The translations under genes and the position numbers were made by a program. Of a stretch of DNA of 64,000 nt, positions 31,580-43,877 are shown in pieces. Numbering within the stretch: position 1 is the first letter of the stretch; every line of letters begins with the position of its first letter. The notes beneath the pieces are model-generated. The model had not been told where the DNA came from. It saw only the letters and a program-made list of their open reading frames with translations, and did not search any database. This DNA is from Hyposmocoma kahamanoa (lineage: Eukaryota > Arthropoda > Insecta > Lepidoptera > Cosmopterigidae). Location of the stretch: contig NW_020653854.1 of the NCBI RefSeq assembly GCF_003589595.1, positions 24,136,077-24,200,076 of the forward strand, read 5' to 3'.

Positions 31580-32830
31580 GATAAAATCTTTATTCACCAC
31601 CATGACAAATACATACACAGACACATGATACAGACATTAACTTAGACGTAACACAGTAATATATTCTACTAGTATCTCTCTTGGAAGCCATGGCAATGAA
31701 AAGGCGTTGACTCAGCATAAATGACGCGGCTGCCCGCGACGCTGGTATTTTGCCAGGATAGGGACAGGGACGCCGCTCGTAAAAACTCAAACCAAAACCA
31801 ATTTCATTCAATTCAAATTCTAACCAATTCAATTCAATCCGATTCAATTCAACTCAATTCAATCCAATTAAATTTCATCCAATTTATTTATTTATTTTTC
31901 TTCATTTATTTTTTCTCAAACACCTTAGCCACTCATATTTCCAATTTTTGGATATTTAAAAGATACTCTTGCAGCTTCTGCTTGAATATTCTTTTTGTAT
32001 CGCTGTTACGGATAGGAGGAATATTGTTCCAACAACGAGTGGCTAAGTATCGGAAACTCCCTCTAAATGCAGCGGTACTATGCCGGGGGGTACAAGCAGA
32101 AACACCCTTGCCGACCTTACTCCAAAGCAAGAGTTTACCGCGGATGACCAAGTGAGTTTCTCATACAAATAATAAGGTACGTGAGACTGAACAACAACAA
32201 TCCAGTCAGATGCAATTGAAGGCGCCCACCCATCGTAAGCATGTCAGACTTATTTAGAAAAGGTGTCACATCACTTCGAGGTGGCATTGAAAAACAGAAA
32301 CGTGCACATGCATTTTGCACTCGTTGCAGTAGTCTATGCGTTCTTGCCAAAAGACACGGGCCAAAGGCAGTAATTAAGTTTGGAGAGTATAAGAGATTCG
32401 TATAAGTGAATGTGTAAGTCCAAACTTAAGAAGCTACGAATGTCATAAATGATCTTTAACCTAAAAAGACAGTTCTGTACTACTTTGGCTGCTCAAAGCG
32501 CAGTCGACTGTCCATAATAACACCCAAATTCCGAACCTCCGACACCAACTCAATACATCTACCCAAAACCTTTACTTGGGGCAAATGTGATTCTATGTCC
32601 TGAATCTGTTTCTTGGAACCCATAATCGTGAATTTGGACTTAGTGGGGTTTAGTACAAGAGAGTTATTACCCGACCACGCAGTAAGACGGTTTAAGTCAT
32701 CATTGATCTTAGCGATGGCTTCAGCGGTATTCCTTGGAAAGAAAGAAAGGTATACGATACACTATCTTCCGAAGCGTCATAGGCACCTCGTTGTGGATCA
32801 TTGTCACATCAATTATCTTCTTTGACACTA
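31580..32830 (-). pseudogene. 5'-truncated CR1/Jockey-like LINE: RT thumb, C-terminus and 3' UTR
   Basis: Minus strand, in order: AEAIAKINDDL and LTAWSGNNSLVLNPTKSK (region just after the reverse-transcriptase YADD box, 32500-32720), LGVIMDSRLRFE, then NACARFCF and SDVTPFLNKSDML (32135-32350), AAFRGSFRYLATRCWNNIPP (31933-32151), and the end FKQKLQEYLLNIQK. A GC-rich 3' UTR follows, finishing GAATAAAGATTTTATCTATC at about 31580. Stops and frame changes near 32490, 32430 and 32150 inactivate it. The catalytic FADD/YADD core lies beyond the truncation point. Confidence 0.83.
31795..31885 (-). repeat. AATTC-rich simple repeat inside the LINE 3' UTR
   Basis: ATTCAATTCAAATTC, CAATTCAATTCAATCC and related strings make an impure 5-bp array, probably expanded from the 3' UTR of the LINE. 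Confidence 0.7.
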
Positions 32831-33254
32831 TATATGTATGTATGGCTTAAGTGCCTGCATCCATGTTAACACGAGCAACTTTGTTGTAGTCGATGGTCCT
32901 TCTCCACAAAGTTAGCGCTTTAACATTAACATTAACTGCAGGCAGTTATCGTCGTCGATGTCGAGATGAAAGCACGGACGTTACTTCTGTTATGCCGCCG
33001 GCGTAATCGAAGCCTAAAACGAAAGCGTGCAGTGGCTAGATCCACTATTGTTATGTTGCTATAGAGAAGGTGTATTTTATGTACTGTACTCGAAATAAAG
33101 ACAAGATGAAAACAAATTTTACAACTACTTTAGAATGTCGAATGCCTCTTTTGATTAATTAAACGATGAAAAGCATCAGTCTCATCAAAAATTATAATGT
33201 ATCCTCGTAAGAACGTCAATTATTACTTTCGGTTCTCGGACTATCGCTCACATC
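32831..33254. other. Stretch without recognisable gene
   Basis: A GC-balanced patch near 32940-33060 (TTATCGTCGTCGATGTCGAG) has no recognised protein. Confidence 0.35.
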
Positions 33255-33345
33255 GACGCTTGAAGTTGAAATCTCGGCTGCATGAAGTTGATTACTTCAC
33301 GTATTAACTGCAAACATGTAGTCAATCTGTTAGCAACCTAACGGC
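33255..33345. repeat. Partial copy of the GGCTGCTAA foldback
   Basis: CGGCTGCATGAAGTTGATTAC and ATTAACTGCAAACATGTAGTC correspond to the right part of the 20.5 kb element. Confidence 0.55.
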
Positions 33346-34561
33346 CTCGGGCTGTCTCCTTCCAACGGTTCCCTGTCACCTTCAAAAAGGCAATAGAAGT
33401 ATTAGATACACTAAGATGTACAAGTAAATGCTCTTATTACCTGGATATAAAGATTTGACGTCGAAAAGTGTGATGACTACGTAATTTGTAAAGATTACCG
33501 TATTTACTACAAGAACGTTTCAGTTCAAATAAAATAAAGTTAGGGAAGATGATAGCAATTGCTTTTGCAATGAAATCATAACATTTAATAACAGGCTCAA
33601 AATGTTAGATAATGACCGAAGCAATTCATATTCCGATAAACAGGAAACAAGGAGTGGCCGATAAACAGCGTTGTGTGTGCAGGATCTTGTCCAGTATCAA
33701 TAATATCTAAATAGAATGGATTTGTCTTTATCTTGCTTTCAAGAACACGATTAGGTATAGGTTGGTATATTCTTGTATACCACTGCTGTACTTGCAATGT
33801 CGCTAAAATGAAAGAAAGTCACGACAGTGGACATATAATTCAGAACATTTTACAGGCACGGGCATTCACGAAAGTTTTATCGCTATCAGATTAACAATAA
33901 TGAAACGTATACGGGACAAACGTAGAGTATAAAATAAGATGAAATAGTAGATCATATTGTGCAGAAATTAATTGCAACACGCAGTTACGGCCTAGTAGCC
34001 CAGTTGTGGGTCTATGGCTGCAAGGTCAGATCGGGCTGGTACCCGAAGGGACAATCAGTTATTCAATAATGTAGCAGTTTTTAATGGACGTGTAAACTAT
34101 ATAGAGGGAAGAAAAAACAAATAGAACAGTAAATAACTAGTCAGAGAAAGAAAAGGAACTGAATAGAAAGGTAGCGTAGAGAAATTTAAGTTCATAAAGG
34201 GGATCCAATGGAAAGGTGCCAATAAAGACTTCTCTCTTACCAGGCACTAAAGAAACGTATAACAAGGGAAGCACTAAATGAGCTGTGACATTACGTAATT
34301 CGAGAAATAGACTAGAATAAGAGGCTTAGACTTTATGATAAACAATGGCTCCCAGTGACTTTTCGCAATATCATGATAGAGAGGTAAAAAGTCCATTAAA
34401 CGGTTATCACTACACTAAGTACTGTCGATATAGTTCTTTCGACGCTAAACCTTGACCCAGTTGCAAGTGAGGTGCTTTGGAGCCTTATTATTAACTAGAC
34501 TCACCGGTACTACGTACGATGCCGGTACGAAACATCAGTAGACATGATCTGACCTTTAATA
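33346..34561. other. Stretch with a weak tRNA-like sequence
   Basis: TAGCCCAGTTGTGGGTCTAT near 34000 is A-box-like, but no convincing B box follows. A motif-free 66-codon frame lies at 33597-33797 on the minus strand. Confidence 0.3.
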
Positions 34562-34615
34562 GGAGTTCCACAGGGAAGCATATTGTTACCCATGCTATTT
34601 ACTATTTACAACTAT
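34562..34615 (+). pseudogene. Isolated reverse-transcriptase motif of a LINE
   Basis: GVPQGSILLPMLFTIYNY is the conserved RT block G-V-P-Q-G-S-I-L-G-P-x-L-F (here L for G). No open frame continues either side: upstream 34300-34560 and downstream 34620 onward have stops. It is a decayed LINE of the CR1/Jockey type. Confidence 0.7.
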
Positions 34616-35490
34616 TTGCATTTTTTCAAATTTCCTATATAGATAATTTGTTAAAGTTAATATTGTTGCTATTCTCTGTAATATCGATTCTGTGAGAGGC
34701 CAGAGCATAAATAGCATAAGCTGTGTAGAGTGAAAGCACAAAAACCTAGATTGACCTTTTGTGTTTTTGTTTTTATATTGACAGGTTTACATTATTTTTC
34801 TCGTAAATTTGTAATGGAAGTAAAAGGAAAAATGTTAAGATATTCCATTATTCAGATAACTAGTAAAGAAACATCTCAATATTTTCCTACTTTTAGTCAA
34901 GTAAATGTGTCTCCGCATTTTTACGCCAATTGGATTTAGAAAGGAAAAACGTCAGGTCATCAATAGCGAAGTATCTTTCGTACTTAAACATGACTCGTTA
35001 GATCTTGTTGTATAAAGATTTGTGTGTGTTGTTCAAACTATCTAGCTAGGTGAAGACTAAAAATCAGCAAAACGATTTCGACTGCGAAGAGTCTTTAACC
35101 TTTTTGTCCACATCACTCAATTGTTTTTTTTTTCTTTTCGTTTGTTAAGTATTGTGTTCCTTATGTTTTGTGGAGAAATAAATACCTTTTTATTTTATTT
35201 CAAAAAGATTTTATTGTCAAATATACAGTAAGAGGAAAGGAACCAACTCGACAATTGATTGAAGTAGCGTTTATTGTCGAGTTTGGCGCGTCCCTTTAGT
35301 GCTCTTGTGATTTCTTTTGTTTTAGACCTGTTACACAAGGCGACATTTAGCAGCGAAGCAAGCGAGCGACTGCATCGATACAAACGCGCGACTGCATCGA
35401 TGCAATGGCCTATAAATCGCAAGTGTAGCGATGTTATCGCGGGTTTCAGGAACGCGCGTCGCCGTGTGTAACCACTCTTAGTTTAAAAAA
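34616..35490. other. Stretch with a short direct repeat
   Basis: GCGACTGCATCGATACAAAC and GCGACTGCATCGATGCAATG lie side by side near 35368-35410. A minus-strand frame covers them but is unrecognised. Confidence 0.35.
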
Positions 35491-35655
35491 AATATCGAGT
35501 TCTTAGGTTTTAGTTTAGGTTAGTTCTTAGGTTAGGTTTGCTTCACGGTCAACCGTGACCATGGAACTTGTACAGGGCCCGAAACGTCGGTTTGTTTAAA
35601 AAAACAAATGTACGCGATTTAAATCCGGAAAAATAGTTTCATTTCCTATTTAAAA
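35491..35655 (+). repeat. rep-F single-arm copy
   Basis: CCGTGACCATGGAACTTG, GGGCCCGAAACGTCGGTTTG and TCCGGAAAAATAGTTTCATT match the right arm of the 4.1-4.4 kb foldback almost exactly. Confidence 0.8.
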
Positions 35656-36312
35656 AATTAGTTAACTTAATTTCTTTATGCAATTTAAATGAGCTTAGCT
35701 CATCGATTATTATAGTGATTTGAAGAAATGTTTTATAGTACCAGAATGAGCGATATTCGTTGATTTTAATCCTCTTACGTAAACCTCGTTCGATGTGAAG
35801 TTATGTGGAACGATCCTAATGATTTTTAGTTATTCCTGTAGGTACACGTACGTCTCAATCGTACTAGATTGAAATGAGGAGGTACGGACTGTTTCTCCCG
35901 CTAGATGGCGTTTGAATTCGGGTGCTTTTGAACTGTCAAAGTCATAATATAAGTAAAACACGTTGAAAATTATTAAAAATGTTAATTTGTACATTGTTTT
36001 AGGGGTTTTTTAACAGGGTAAAACATATGCCACTCCGATTTTAACACGTGACGTCCAAACGTTTACGCATTTTTTTATTAATTAATTAATTAATTTGTTA
36101 TCTTCGGATTAACAACATTACACTAATTGTATATATAATTACAATACAGAAAATACAAATAGATGTGAAAGCAGTTATAATTAACCACATGTTACGATGT
36201 TAACAGTTAAAAAAAAGGATAGTATTGTTCAAACAATTGAGTATGCACCACGAGTGTGGAGGGTGTGCTTGTGTAGGATGTGTTTGTGTGGAATAGATTG
36301 AATTAAATTTTA
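35656..36312. other. Stretch without recognisable gene
   Basis: A TTAATTAATTAATTAATT run lies near 36075-36095. Nothing else recognised. Confidence 0.35.
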
Positions 36313-36605
36313 TGACACCAAGTGACGGGACGAGCAAGTTGTGCGTCTGGTATTAAGCGACACGCCTGTCCATAACAGTTGCAGTGACACTCAGAGGTTT
36401 TAAACACAAAGATGTGAGGGGCACTGCCACTGCGCCCGTCACCCTGACACAGGTTGATAAGCCTCATGTGCCTGTAATTTCACCTGCACCCTTTCCCTTC
36501 AAAACCGGAACCCAGTAATGCTCACATTACTGCTGGGTGGCAGAAATAGGTAAGGTCGCAGTACTTCTCTGGACGAACTCTTTCACAAGGAGCTCTACAG
36601 CTGCA
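36313..36605 (+). repeat. rep-D copy, full length
   Basis: ACCAAGTGACGGGACGAGC to TTTCACAAGGAGCTCTAC, among the best copies. Confidence 0.88.
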
Positions 36606-37374
36606 AATATATTTAAAAAATATATATATAAAAATGTAAAAAAATAAGGTCATTCATTAATTACATGCTTGCTTACTTTGCGCCTTTTATTTACATTTCT
36701 GTGTCAATTCGGCTGTTGGTAGGTGTTTATTTTGGTCCAAGTTATTTTTAACCGATCTCAGAAGTGCAATGCGTAGGGTTGTGACAGCAATTTCTTGGAA
36801 TTTATGAGTCACAAATATAATAACGTTTATTAATCCTAACTTTTTAGCAGGACGTTCCCACAACTGCAAACAAATTTAAATAATGAAACAATTTACGGAA
36901 ATGAAATAAAAAATACCTATTTACTCAGGTCATGTATTTGTTATCAACTTATGACGATCCTTGATGAAGAATGATATTTGTTATTTAATTTAATGACAAC
37001 AATATTATTAATATCAATTATATCAATATAATTTGTAATACTTTGACATGTAGTGCAATTTATACTGTAATATTATTATATTTGAGAAATAAACGCATCT
37101 GAATACAAATATCTCACAGTTTAAGGCATGTTTACTTAGTAACAAATCTCAGTGTAATATCTCAAAACTCCAATACTCTTTGTCATACATCACCTAGCAA
37201 CCCTATATAACTAGGGGCGTCAGCCCCCCCGGGGCCAATGCCCCACACGCCCTATATCCTACTCAGGGTAGATACGTCTGAGGCACTCACCTTTCACGGT
37301 TCAGAAAGAACTTGGTGAAATTAATAACGTTGACGAGAACCATCCATTTTATGGTTAAGTGATTTTAATTTGTT
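36606..37374. other. Stretch without recognisable gene
   Basis: ATATATAT run near 36620. A C-run patch AGCCCCCCCGGGGCC near 37221. No gene. Confidence 0.35.
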
Positions 37375-37685
37375 TTTTATTCCACTTCAAACAAAAAGGA
37401 GCAGGTTCTCAATTGGACTGTATTGTTTTTGAGTGCATGTTACGTGATAACTCTATCTTTTGTGAACCGAATTCGATTTTTATTTTTTTGTTGGAAAGGG
37501 GGTACCTCAGTAGTAGTCCAATTCAAATTTGAAGAAAATATTCCACCTTTAAAGGTAACAAATTAGGGGATGAATCCGGGTTATTGGATCCATCCACTTT
37601 TATTTAACTGGTTTCAATGAAACTTGGAAAATAGGTATAATTCCACAAATTTTTGAGGTGTTTTTTTTATAGAAAAGTTATAATT
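37375..37685 (+). repeat. rep-E half copy
   Basis: CCACTTCAAACAAAAAGGAGC, GTTCTCAATTGGACTGTATTG, ATTCCACCTTTAAAGGTAAC and TTGAGGTGTTTTTTTT. Confidence 0.75.
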
Positions 37686-38221
37686 GTTACATTTACCCGT
37701 TTGTAATTTGTGCTGCAATTATGTGGAGGTAACAACAAGTTACAATTCCATTTGATGTAAATTATCCAGTTGCGTAAGACGTTGTTTTGTTTTATTTTAC
37801 TTTGTGGAGGTTGGACGAGCGCGTAGCACCGTGTGACTGTCAGTGCGGAAAAGTCTGCCACGTGCAAAACACTTTTGTTGACTTGCAGGGCACATTGAGC
37901 TTAATTGCTTATTTCTTCTATATTTCGTATATTTATTGTATGTTGATAAAACGTTTATTCAACACGAACGCTAATTAACAACAACTTTACAAACAAACAT
38001 AAACAGTTACGTAGTACAAATTAAAATCAAAGAAAACCGTGATTTGTATAAATTTATAATTAACAAAATTTATCAAAACAAAATTCTGACTAATTTTGTG
38101 TTGAAAAGGCCCTAGCTCAGCATAGATACTATAGACCCTGACAGACTACAGCACTTGGTGAGCACCCACGTAACGATATCACCAAAGTGCAATCGGGTAG
38201 AAAAAATCTAAAAATTAAAAA
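37686..38221. other. Stretch without recognisable gene
   Basis: A 63-codon frame at 37787-37978 includes TCAGTGCGGAAAAGTC and a hydrophobic end; unrecognised. Confidence 0.35.
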
Positions 38222-38495
38222 AAAACTAAGTGACGGGATGAACGAGTTGTGCGCCTGATACTAAGCGACACGTCTGTCCTCAACAGTTGCAGTACCACTC
38301 AGAGCTTTAAATCACAAAGATCTGAGGCTCACTGCCACTGCGCCCGACACAGTGAGATATAAGTAGATAACCTCCATGTGCCTGTAAGTTCCCCAATTCC
38401 CTTACCATTCGAAACCGGAACGCAGTAATGCTCACACTAACTGCTTGGCGGTAGAAATAGGTAATGTGGCAGTACTTCCTTTAACTGCTACAATA
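38222..38495 (+). repeat. rep-D copy
   Basis: AAGTGACGGGATGAACGAG to GGTAATGTGGCAGTACTTCC. Confidence 0.85.
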
Positions 38496-38602
38496 TTTTG
38501 TACCTCCTTGTGTGCTCCTCTACTGCTATAACAATTAAATACCGAATAACCTAAGACGGATTCCCTGAATCTCCTATGGTTTCGGATTTCCTCTACTGTC
38601 CC

Positions 38603-38830
38603 CATTGACTTATAAATAAATGGACGACGGGTCTAATACAAAAACCACGAAAAAAATGTCCCAAGTCAACCTATTCGAAATTTAAAATGTAATGTCATCG
38701 CAGTATCACGCTGTCAGTAGAACAAATGAAGACTAAAGCGGAGTTTGGCGCTCTGTATACGATTTTAGCGCCTTACAAGTGCGGACACTTTTTAGCGCGG
38801 ACCCGACGTCCATATAATTGTAAGTCAATG
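38603..38830 (+). mobile_element. MITE-8 copy 1 (228 bp, 8-bp target duplication)
   Basis: Begins CATTGACTTATAAATAAATG and ends CATATAATTGTAAGTCAATG, an inverted repeat of about 24 bp. Flanked on both sides by ACTGTCCC (38595-38602 and 38831-38838). Interior blocks ACGGGTCTAATACAAAAACC and AGCGCGGACCCGACGTCC are shared with the other two copies. An 8-bp duplication is typical of the hAT and P superfamilies. No transposase inside. Confidence 0.92.
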
Positions 38831-39014
38831 ACTGTCCCAGTAAAAAAACACACTGTATATATTATTTTATTACGTAATATTGCCTACAATGTAAAATTTG
38901 CGTGTGTCGAAGTAATTTTTTTTGCTAAACTTCACAATTTACACTAAGTATATGTTACGAAACAACGAAATCTTGACCTAAAATTACTTTAAACACCTTT
39001 TAAAGTGCTATAGG

Positions 39015-39307
39015 CATTGACTTACAAATAAATGGAAGACGGGTCTAATACAAAAACCACGAAAAAAATGTCCCAAGTCAACCTATTTAAACGTAGTGAC
39101 ATGTAAAGGAATATGAAAAAGCTAAAACGTTGAATTTAAATTGTAATGTCATCGCAGTACTGTCTAATTTTCACTGTCAGTCGCTTCGCTGTCAGTGGTA
39201 CAAACGAAGACTAAAGCGTGAATGACGCTCTGTATACGATTTTAACGCGCTATAAGTTCGGACACTTTTTAGCGCGGACCCGACGTCCATATAATTGTAA
39301 GTCAATG
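39015..39307 (+). mobile_element. MITE-8 copy 2 (293 bp)
   Basis: Same ends as copy 1, flanked by GCTATAGG at 39007-39014 and 39308-39315. It is about 65 bp longer because of extra sequence around CACTGTCAGTCGCTTCGCTG. Confidence 0.92.
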
Positions 39308-39569
39308 GCTATAGGTGTAAAGGTAGATTTTAAAGACCTTTTAAAGTGCTATAGGTGTAAAGGTAGATCTAGTTACATTTACACCGAAGGTACGAATTAA
39401 AACTTGATTAAACCAGTACCACATATATTAATCTGATAATTGCTTTATATTATATAATATAAACCAATTTTTATCTATTTACTTCCATTTTCATAACATA
39501 ACGTGTTTGATTCATTGGCAGTTGAGGACCTCAAATGAATCAATTGCGACTATAAAACATTTTATGGGA

Positions 39570-40015
39570 TTTTTAACCGACTTCAAAAAATCTGAGGAGG
39601 TTCTCAATTCGACTGTATGTTTTTTTTGTATATATGTTACACGATAACTCCGGTATTTGTGAACCGATTTTCATGATTTTTTTTTGTTGGAAAGGGAGCA
39701 CTTCCATAGTGGTCCCATTTAATTTATTTAAAGGGTGGCTGTTCACGCATGAAGATTCATTTTTATAAATAGCGCCTAACTTTAATTTAGGAGCAATTAC
39801 TTTAATGGTTGATTTTGCTATTTCTCCAATTCAAGGCGTTTTTCTCTCAATATACTTTGTGTAGTGTCGTAGTGAGAACCTATTTTTATTATCTCCAGTG
39901 TCAAGTCCTGTATAGTGGCGAACTAGGGGATATTTCAATAAAACTTAGCAAATAGACGTACTATTCCACGTAGTTTTGAGGTCTGTTTTTTTAGTACTCT
40001 GTACTGAGATTATTA
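39570..40015 (+). repeat. rep-E copy
   Basis: TTTTTAACCGACTTCAAAAAATC, ACGATAACTCCGGTATTTGTG, ATGAAGATTCATTTTTATAAATA and TAGTACTCTGTACTGAGATT. Mirror orientation to the 28.8-29.2 kb copy. Confidence 0.82.
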
Positions 40016-40034
40016 TACCACCAATTTTTTTAAT

Positions 40035-40345
40035 ACCAAGTGACTGGATGAACACGTCGTGCGCCTTGTGGTAAGCGACGAGCTTTTAATCACAAAGATT
40101 AGAATAGTCGAGTAAGTAGAGTCACGCTGAGGCATAAACTGAAAAGCTCCACATACTTAGTAGAGCTCCTTGTGAAAGAGTTCATCCAGGGAAGTACTCC
40201 CACCTTCTCTATTTCTGCCGCCAAACAATAATGTGAGCATTACAGCGTTCCAATTTTGAAGGTGCTGGTGAAATTACGGGCATATTGCACTTGACAACTT
40301 ACGTCTCAGGGTGTTAATTCCGTCATTTGGTATCATAAAAAAATA
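40035..40345. repeat. Two truncated rep-D pieces, opposed
   Basis: 40035-40100 is the AAGTGACTGGATGAACACG end in plus orientation. 40155-40345 is AGAGCTCCTTGTGAAAGAG to GGTATCATAAAAAAAT in minus orientation with an internal deletion. Confidence 0.72.
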
Positions 40346-40580
40346 TACATAAATTTAGTTTTGTATGGGAGTCGACATGTAACAAAATAAGTGTAATGTC
40401 ATTGGTCATACAAAGGCAACGTTAGGCGTGTACACACGGATCCAATAAGCCAGTAAATAGTTTAAACACGGTGATAGTTATTTGGGTCCATTAAAAGTAT
40501 CTCAACAATAACATAGGACCAAACTGTAAATTAAATCCGCAGAAGAGCAGAATTACGTTACTGTGTAATCATTTAAATAT
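40346..40580. other. Stretch without recognisable gene
   Basis: Nothing recognised. Confidence 0.3.
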
Positions 40581-41045
40581 ACAGTTCTTTTGAACACATT
40601 TCAAACCTAAATGCAGAATTATCCTTATCATAAGATGGCAAATGTTCCTTAGAGACTTGTAGAGAAATTATATTTAAATATTATAGAGACGATACAGAGA
40701 AATATGTACTATTGTAAGTATGAAACAATAAAATATACAATTGTTTTGAAGACATTCCAAACCTAAATGTTGGAATAACCTTGTCATAAGATGGCAAAAG
40801 TTGACGCTTAGAGGCTTGAAATTAGACTTAAACATTATAGAGACGGTATAGAGAAATAGTACTATTGTAAGTATGAAACAATAAAATATTACAGTTCTTT
40901 TGAAGACATTCCAAACCCATTCCAAACCTAAATGTAGGAATAACCTTGACATATGATGGCAAAAGTTGACGCTTAGAAACTTAGGAGTGCAATGAATGAT
41001 ACAGAGAATTAGTACTATTGTAAGTATGGAACAATAAAAAATATC
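40581..41045. repeat. Tandem array, three units of about 155 bp
   Basis: Units start at 40581, 40737 and 40891 with ACAGTTCTTTTGAA or ACAATTGTTTTGAA, and each ends with GTACTATTGTAAGTATGAAA or a one-base variant and an ACAATAAAA block. Unit three has a short internal duplication of CATTCCAAACC. The unit length is near nucleosome size, as in satellite DNA, but only three units are here. A 92-codon minus-strand frame across it is an artefact of the repeat. Confidence 0.9.
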
Positions 41046-41226
41046 ACAACTTTAAATCTCATTACTTAGTTGTTTATTTGCTTATTGCAACACATCAGTG
41101 TATGTAAATAGAGGCGCATTACACAGTAATTAACTTCAATAAAAATATACAAATACCTACCACTTATTGCATTTGTGATAACATGATTACCGTTTTATAA
41201 AAATTCTTATCGCATACCATGCCTCG

Positions 41227-41556
41227 TTGCGGCGTTGTTTAGTTTTACTGACTGGACATAAAATCTATTTGTCATTTTATCAAAGTCCATCCATGGATCG
41301 AAATGATTTCCATCTCGACCCCCCGTCGTTTCCAAGGGGCGGTCCAAATGCCGACCAAAATTCTACGGTCACTTGGAAAGTAATGGTTCGGTATGGCCAC
41401 TTTCTCTACGCTCCGATCTACCATACCAGTCTCGTGCCAACCGTCGAAGCGGTCGAACGTCTAACTGGATTCGTAATACATTGCCGTTGTGATACTGCGA
41501 AAATAACACGGAAGTACGAAAAATCTTTAAAAATCCAACAGATTGTGCAGTGCTAG
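41227..41556 (+). CDS. 109-codon open frame, unrecognised
   Basis: The frame runs through GC-balanced sequence from 41280 to 41520, unlike most AT-rich chance frames here. It includes DPPSFPRGGPNADQNSTVTW and PTVEAVERLTGFVIHCRC. No domain, signal peptide or repeat is recognised. It could be an exon, an unrecognised mobile-element relic or chance. Base composition is the only positive evidence. Confidence 0.25.
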   Translation: MRRCLVLLTGHKIYLSFYQSPSMDRNDFHLDPPSFPRGGPNADQNSTVTWKVMVRYGHFLYAPIYHTSLVPTVEAVERLTGFVIHCRCDTAKITRKYEKSLKIQQIVQC

Positions 41557-43555
41557 TGAAAAATTTGCCCTTGCTACGTGATCGATGCTTACCTGAGTGG
41601 ATTACAAAGTTGCTTGCGTGGCTGTGTGTGCGTTTACCTTGTTAACAACATTGTTGCTGACAATTTTGCAACTCGTGACGATTTCGTTTTGCAAATCAAA
41701 CTTTTTTTAGGAAACTTTAACAGGTGCGTATTAAATAATTACTTTAAAAAACTATCATATTACAATTTATAAATGATGCAATAACGTTTAAAATCATCGG
41801 AACGGGATTTAAAATCAACGAAGAAATGTAAGAGACCCAGCTGTATCCATAATGTAAATTGGTGTCATTATATTTATGGTACCTTCCGTGCCATAATTGA
41901 CGGCGACCTTTTGACTAGTTTTATGGGTATGCTACTTTCATATCACGAGCATATTCCATAACAGAGTTGCCATTTCTTGATTACGTCATTATATCAATTA
42001 CGGCATGACTATAGTCGCGTAGGCCTTGACAATAAATGATTGATTCACCAGTGGTATGTCAATTAAATTTTGCAACACAGCAAACATGATAGCAATATCC
42101 TCACGGCCGTGCAGTGAAAGGTCCGTCATGTCGACGGCTTTAAAAATAAAGAAAACTAGCAGCGAGTTGGCGAGCTAAAAAACTGCACGCTGGAAAGAGA
42201 AGGCATACGAAAACTGAACAAGTGCGTTACCCCCGCGAAGATTATCGCGCATTTATTTTTACTTATCCCGATGTTAGCGGTCCCGAGCCACGCTACGCTC
42301 ATGTTTATAAATTGATCTAATGTTTACCATTACAATTTCAAATGGTTAGTTGATCCGTGCCTATTTATCCTTCACTGCGTACGATGATCTAAGAATCACA
42401 CTTTTTGTGACATCGTTTGTATTTGTCATTGTTTCCACTCACCGAATATACAAGATCTAAATGAGACGCCGTTGCAATTGTTTGACATAGTAATTGTTAT
42501 TGATACGATGTTTACAATTTACATTGGTGAAGGCACTTCCACATCGGAGACATCATTAAAGTCAATTTCTAACAACTAATTATAATCAGTCAACGAGTAA
42601 TTATTTTCCCAGCGGGCTCACGGCTTCGCTTATCATGTTGGAATGGCTGTGTAATTAGTTTTGTGTAAAATTAGCACGACCGGTTTGCCACCGACGACGT
42701 CGTCGCCGGCTGTTCTCGCTACGTGTCCGCTGTGTGCATCATCCTCGATCTCAATATTTTCATGCAATCGCTATTCACTCTCGTCCTCAAAGTAATCAAT
42801 TCGTTCCATGTTACAATCATGTATAATTTACAGTCCGATTCTTGATCTTCTTTTGTTTTTGAACAAACTGATTATACATAATGTATAAGTCTAGAGTGAA
42901 TATCTAATTGTCATTAAGATTCATAACATTAATTTAAATGTCATATTAAAAAACAATTTATGGTCAATAAACTATTTATAACTGGTGTATAATTCGGATG
43001 TAAAGTCTGAAACGTCATAAATTACACACAACGAGAATTTGCTTTTAACGTACCATGGTTCAATGGCAGTAATCTCAATAAGTGAAATTACTCTACGTCT
43101 CCAGAGAATATCAATGTTATCGCTTTATCTTCATTGTCATTTATCTCGTTTGTAGTTCCTCGACACGTCTCTGGCTAACCGCATCACTCGTCATCTTATA
43201 GCCGTTCTTTATCAATGTGTCAATACTGAAATCGTTATAAACAGTAAACATTTCTAGTTATTATATACATAGCTGTTCTATACGGAATTCATCGGGTATT
43301 GTTACTTACGGCGACAACTGCGAAATGGCCTTTACGCTCGGGCGCGCGGCCATGAGGAGATCTTCTGAAGGTTGCCTCTTATCGAATTACCCAATTGCAA
43401 CTTTTAGCACTCTATTACTTTACCTCCCGATATGTCACGCCACCTAAGTTTAGCCGAACAAAAGAAGTTGATTCTTCATAAAAACTTCTTGTTCCAGATA
43501 GACAAGCCTCAGATTCACACATAAAGAGCTTACAGTAATAATTGATATTGTAGTT
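41557..43555. other. Repeat-poor non-coding stretch
   Basis: None of the repeat families above occurs here. A GC-rich patch ACCGACGACGTCGTCGCCGG lies near 42693, and GCTCGGGCGCGCGGCC near 43336. Low repeat density just upstream of the candidate gene start fits a conserved or regulatory region, but no element was identified. Confidence 0.4.
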
Positions 43556-43775
43556 GTGTGCGTAGCAAGCCAATAGGTCGACCAACCAGTCGGCCAGACG
43601 CCCTCCCTCCCTCGCCTGTCCACCGTCTGTCGCTCCCTCCCCCCTTGCCCCCCACTGCGCCAGCTAGTCATCATTCCGCCGCCGGATTGACTGTACGTCT
43701 CTTACTTTTATCAGTACAGAGTTCTTTACGTCATATTTCATTTTGTTCAGTTTAAAACTCACACTGGCCGAGCAG
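43556..43775 (+). promoter_or_regulatory. Candidate promoter and non-coding exon 1
   Basis: A CCT/CCC-rich GC block (43600-43680) is followed by two arthropod initiator-like TCAGT sites (43711-43715, 43747-43751). A consensus splice donor GAGCAG|GTACGTG follows at 43776. The arrangement fits a short 5' UTR exon. No TATA box is evident. Direct proof of transcription is lacking. Confidence 0.35.
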
Positions 43776-43877
43776 GTACGTGCGTGGCTTATCATCCAGT
43801 TCCCAAGAACACGTTTACACTTTTGCTGATAAAATTTTAAGAAATGTTGAAACTTACTGCTGCTTTTGTTGTTACAG

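Noticed and set aside
40674..40952. Repeated hydrophobic protein on the minus strand
   Set aside because: The frame simply runs through two units of the 155-bp tandem repeat; the apparent protein repeat is a by-product.
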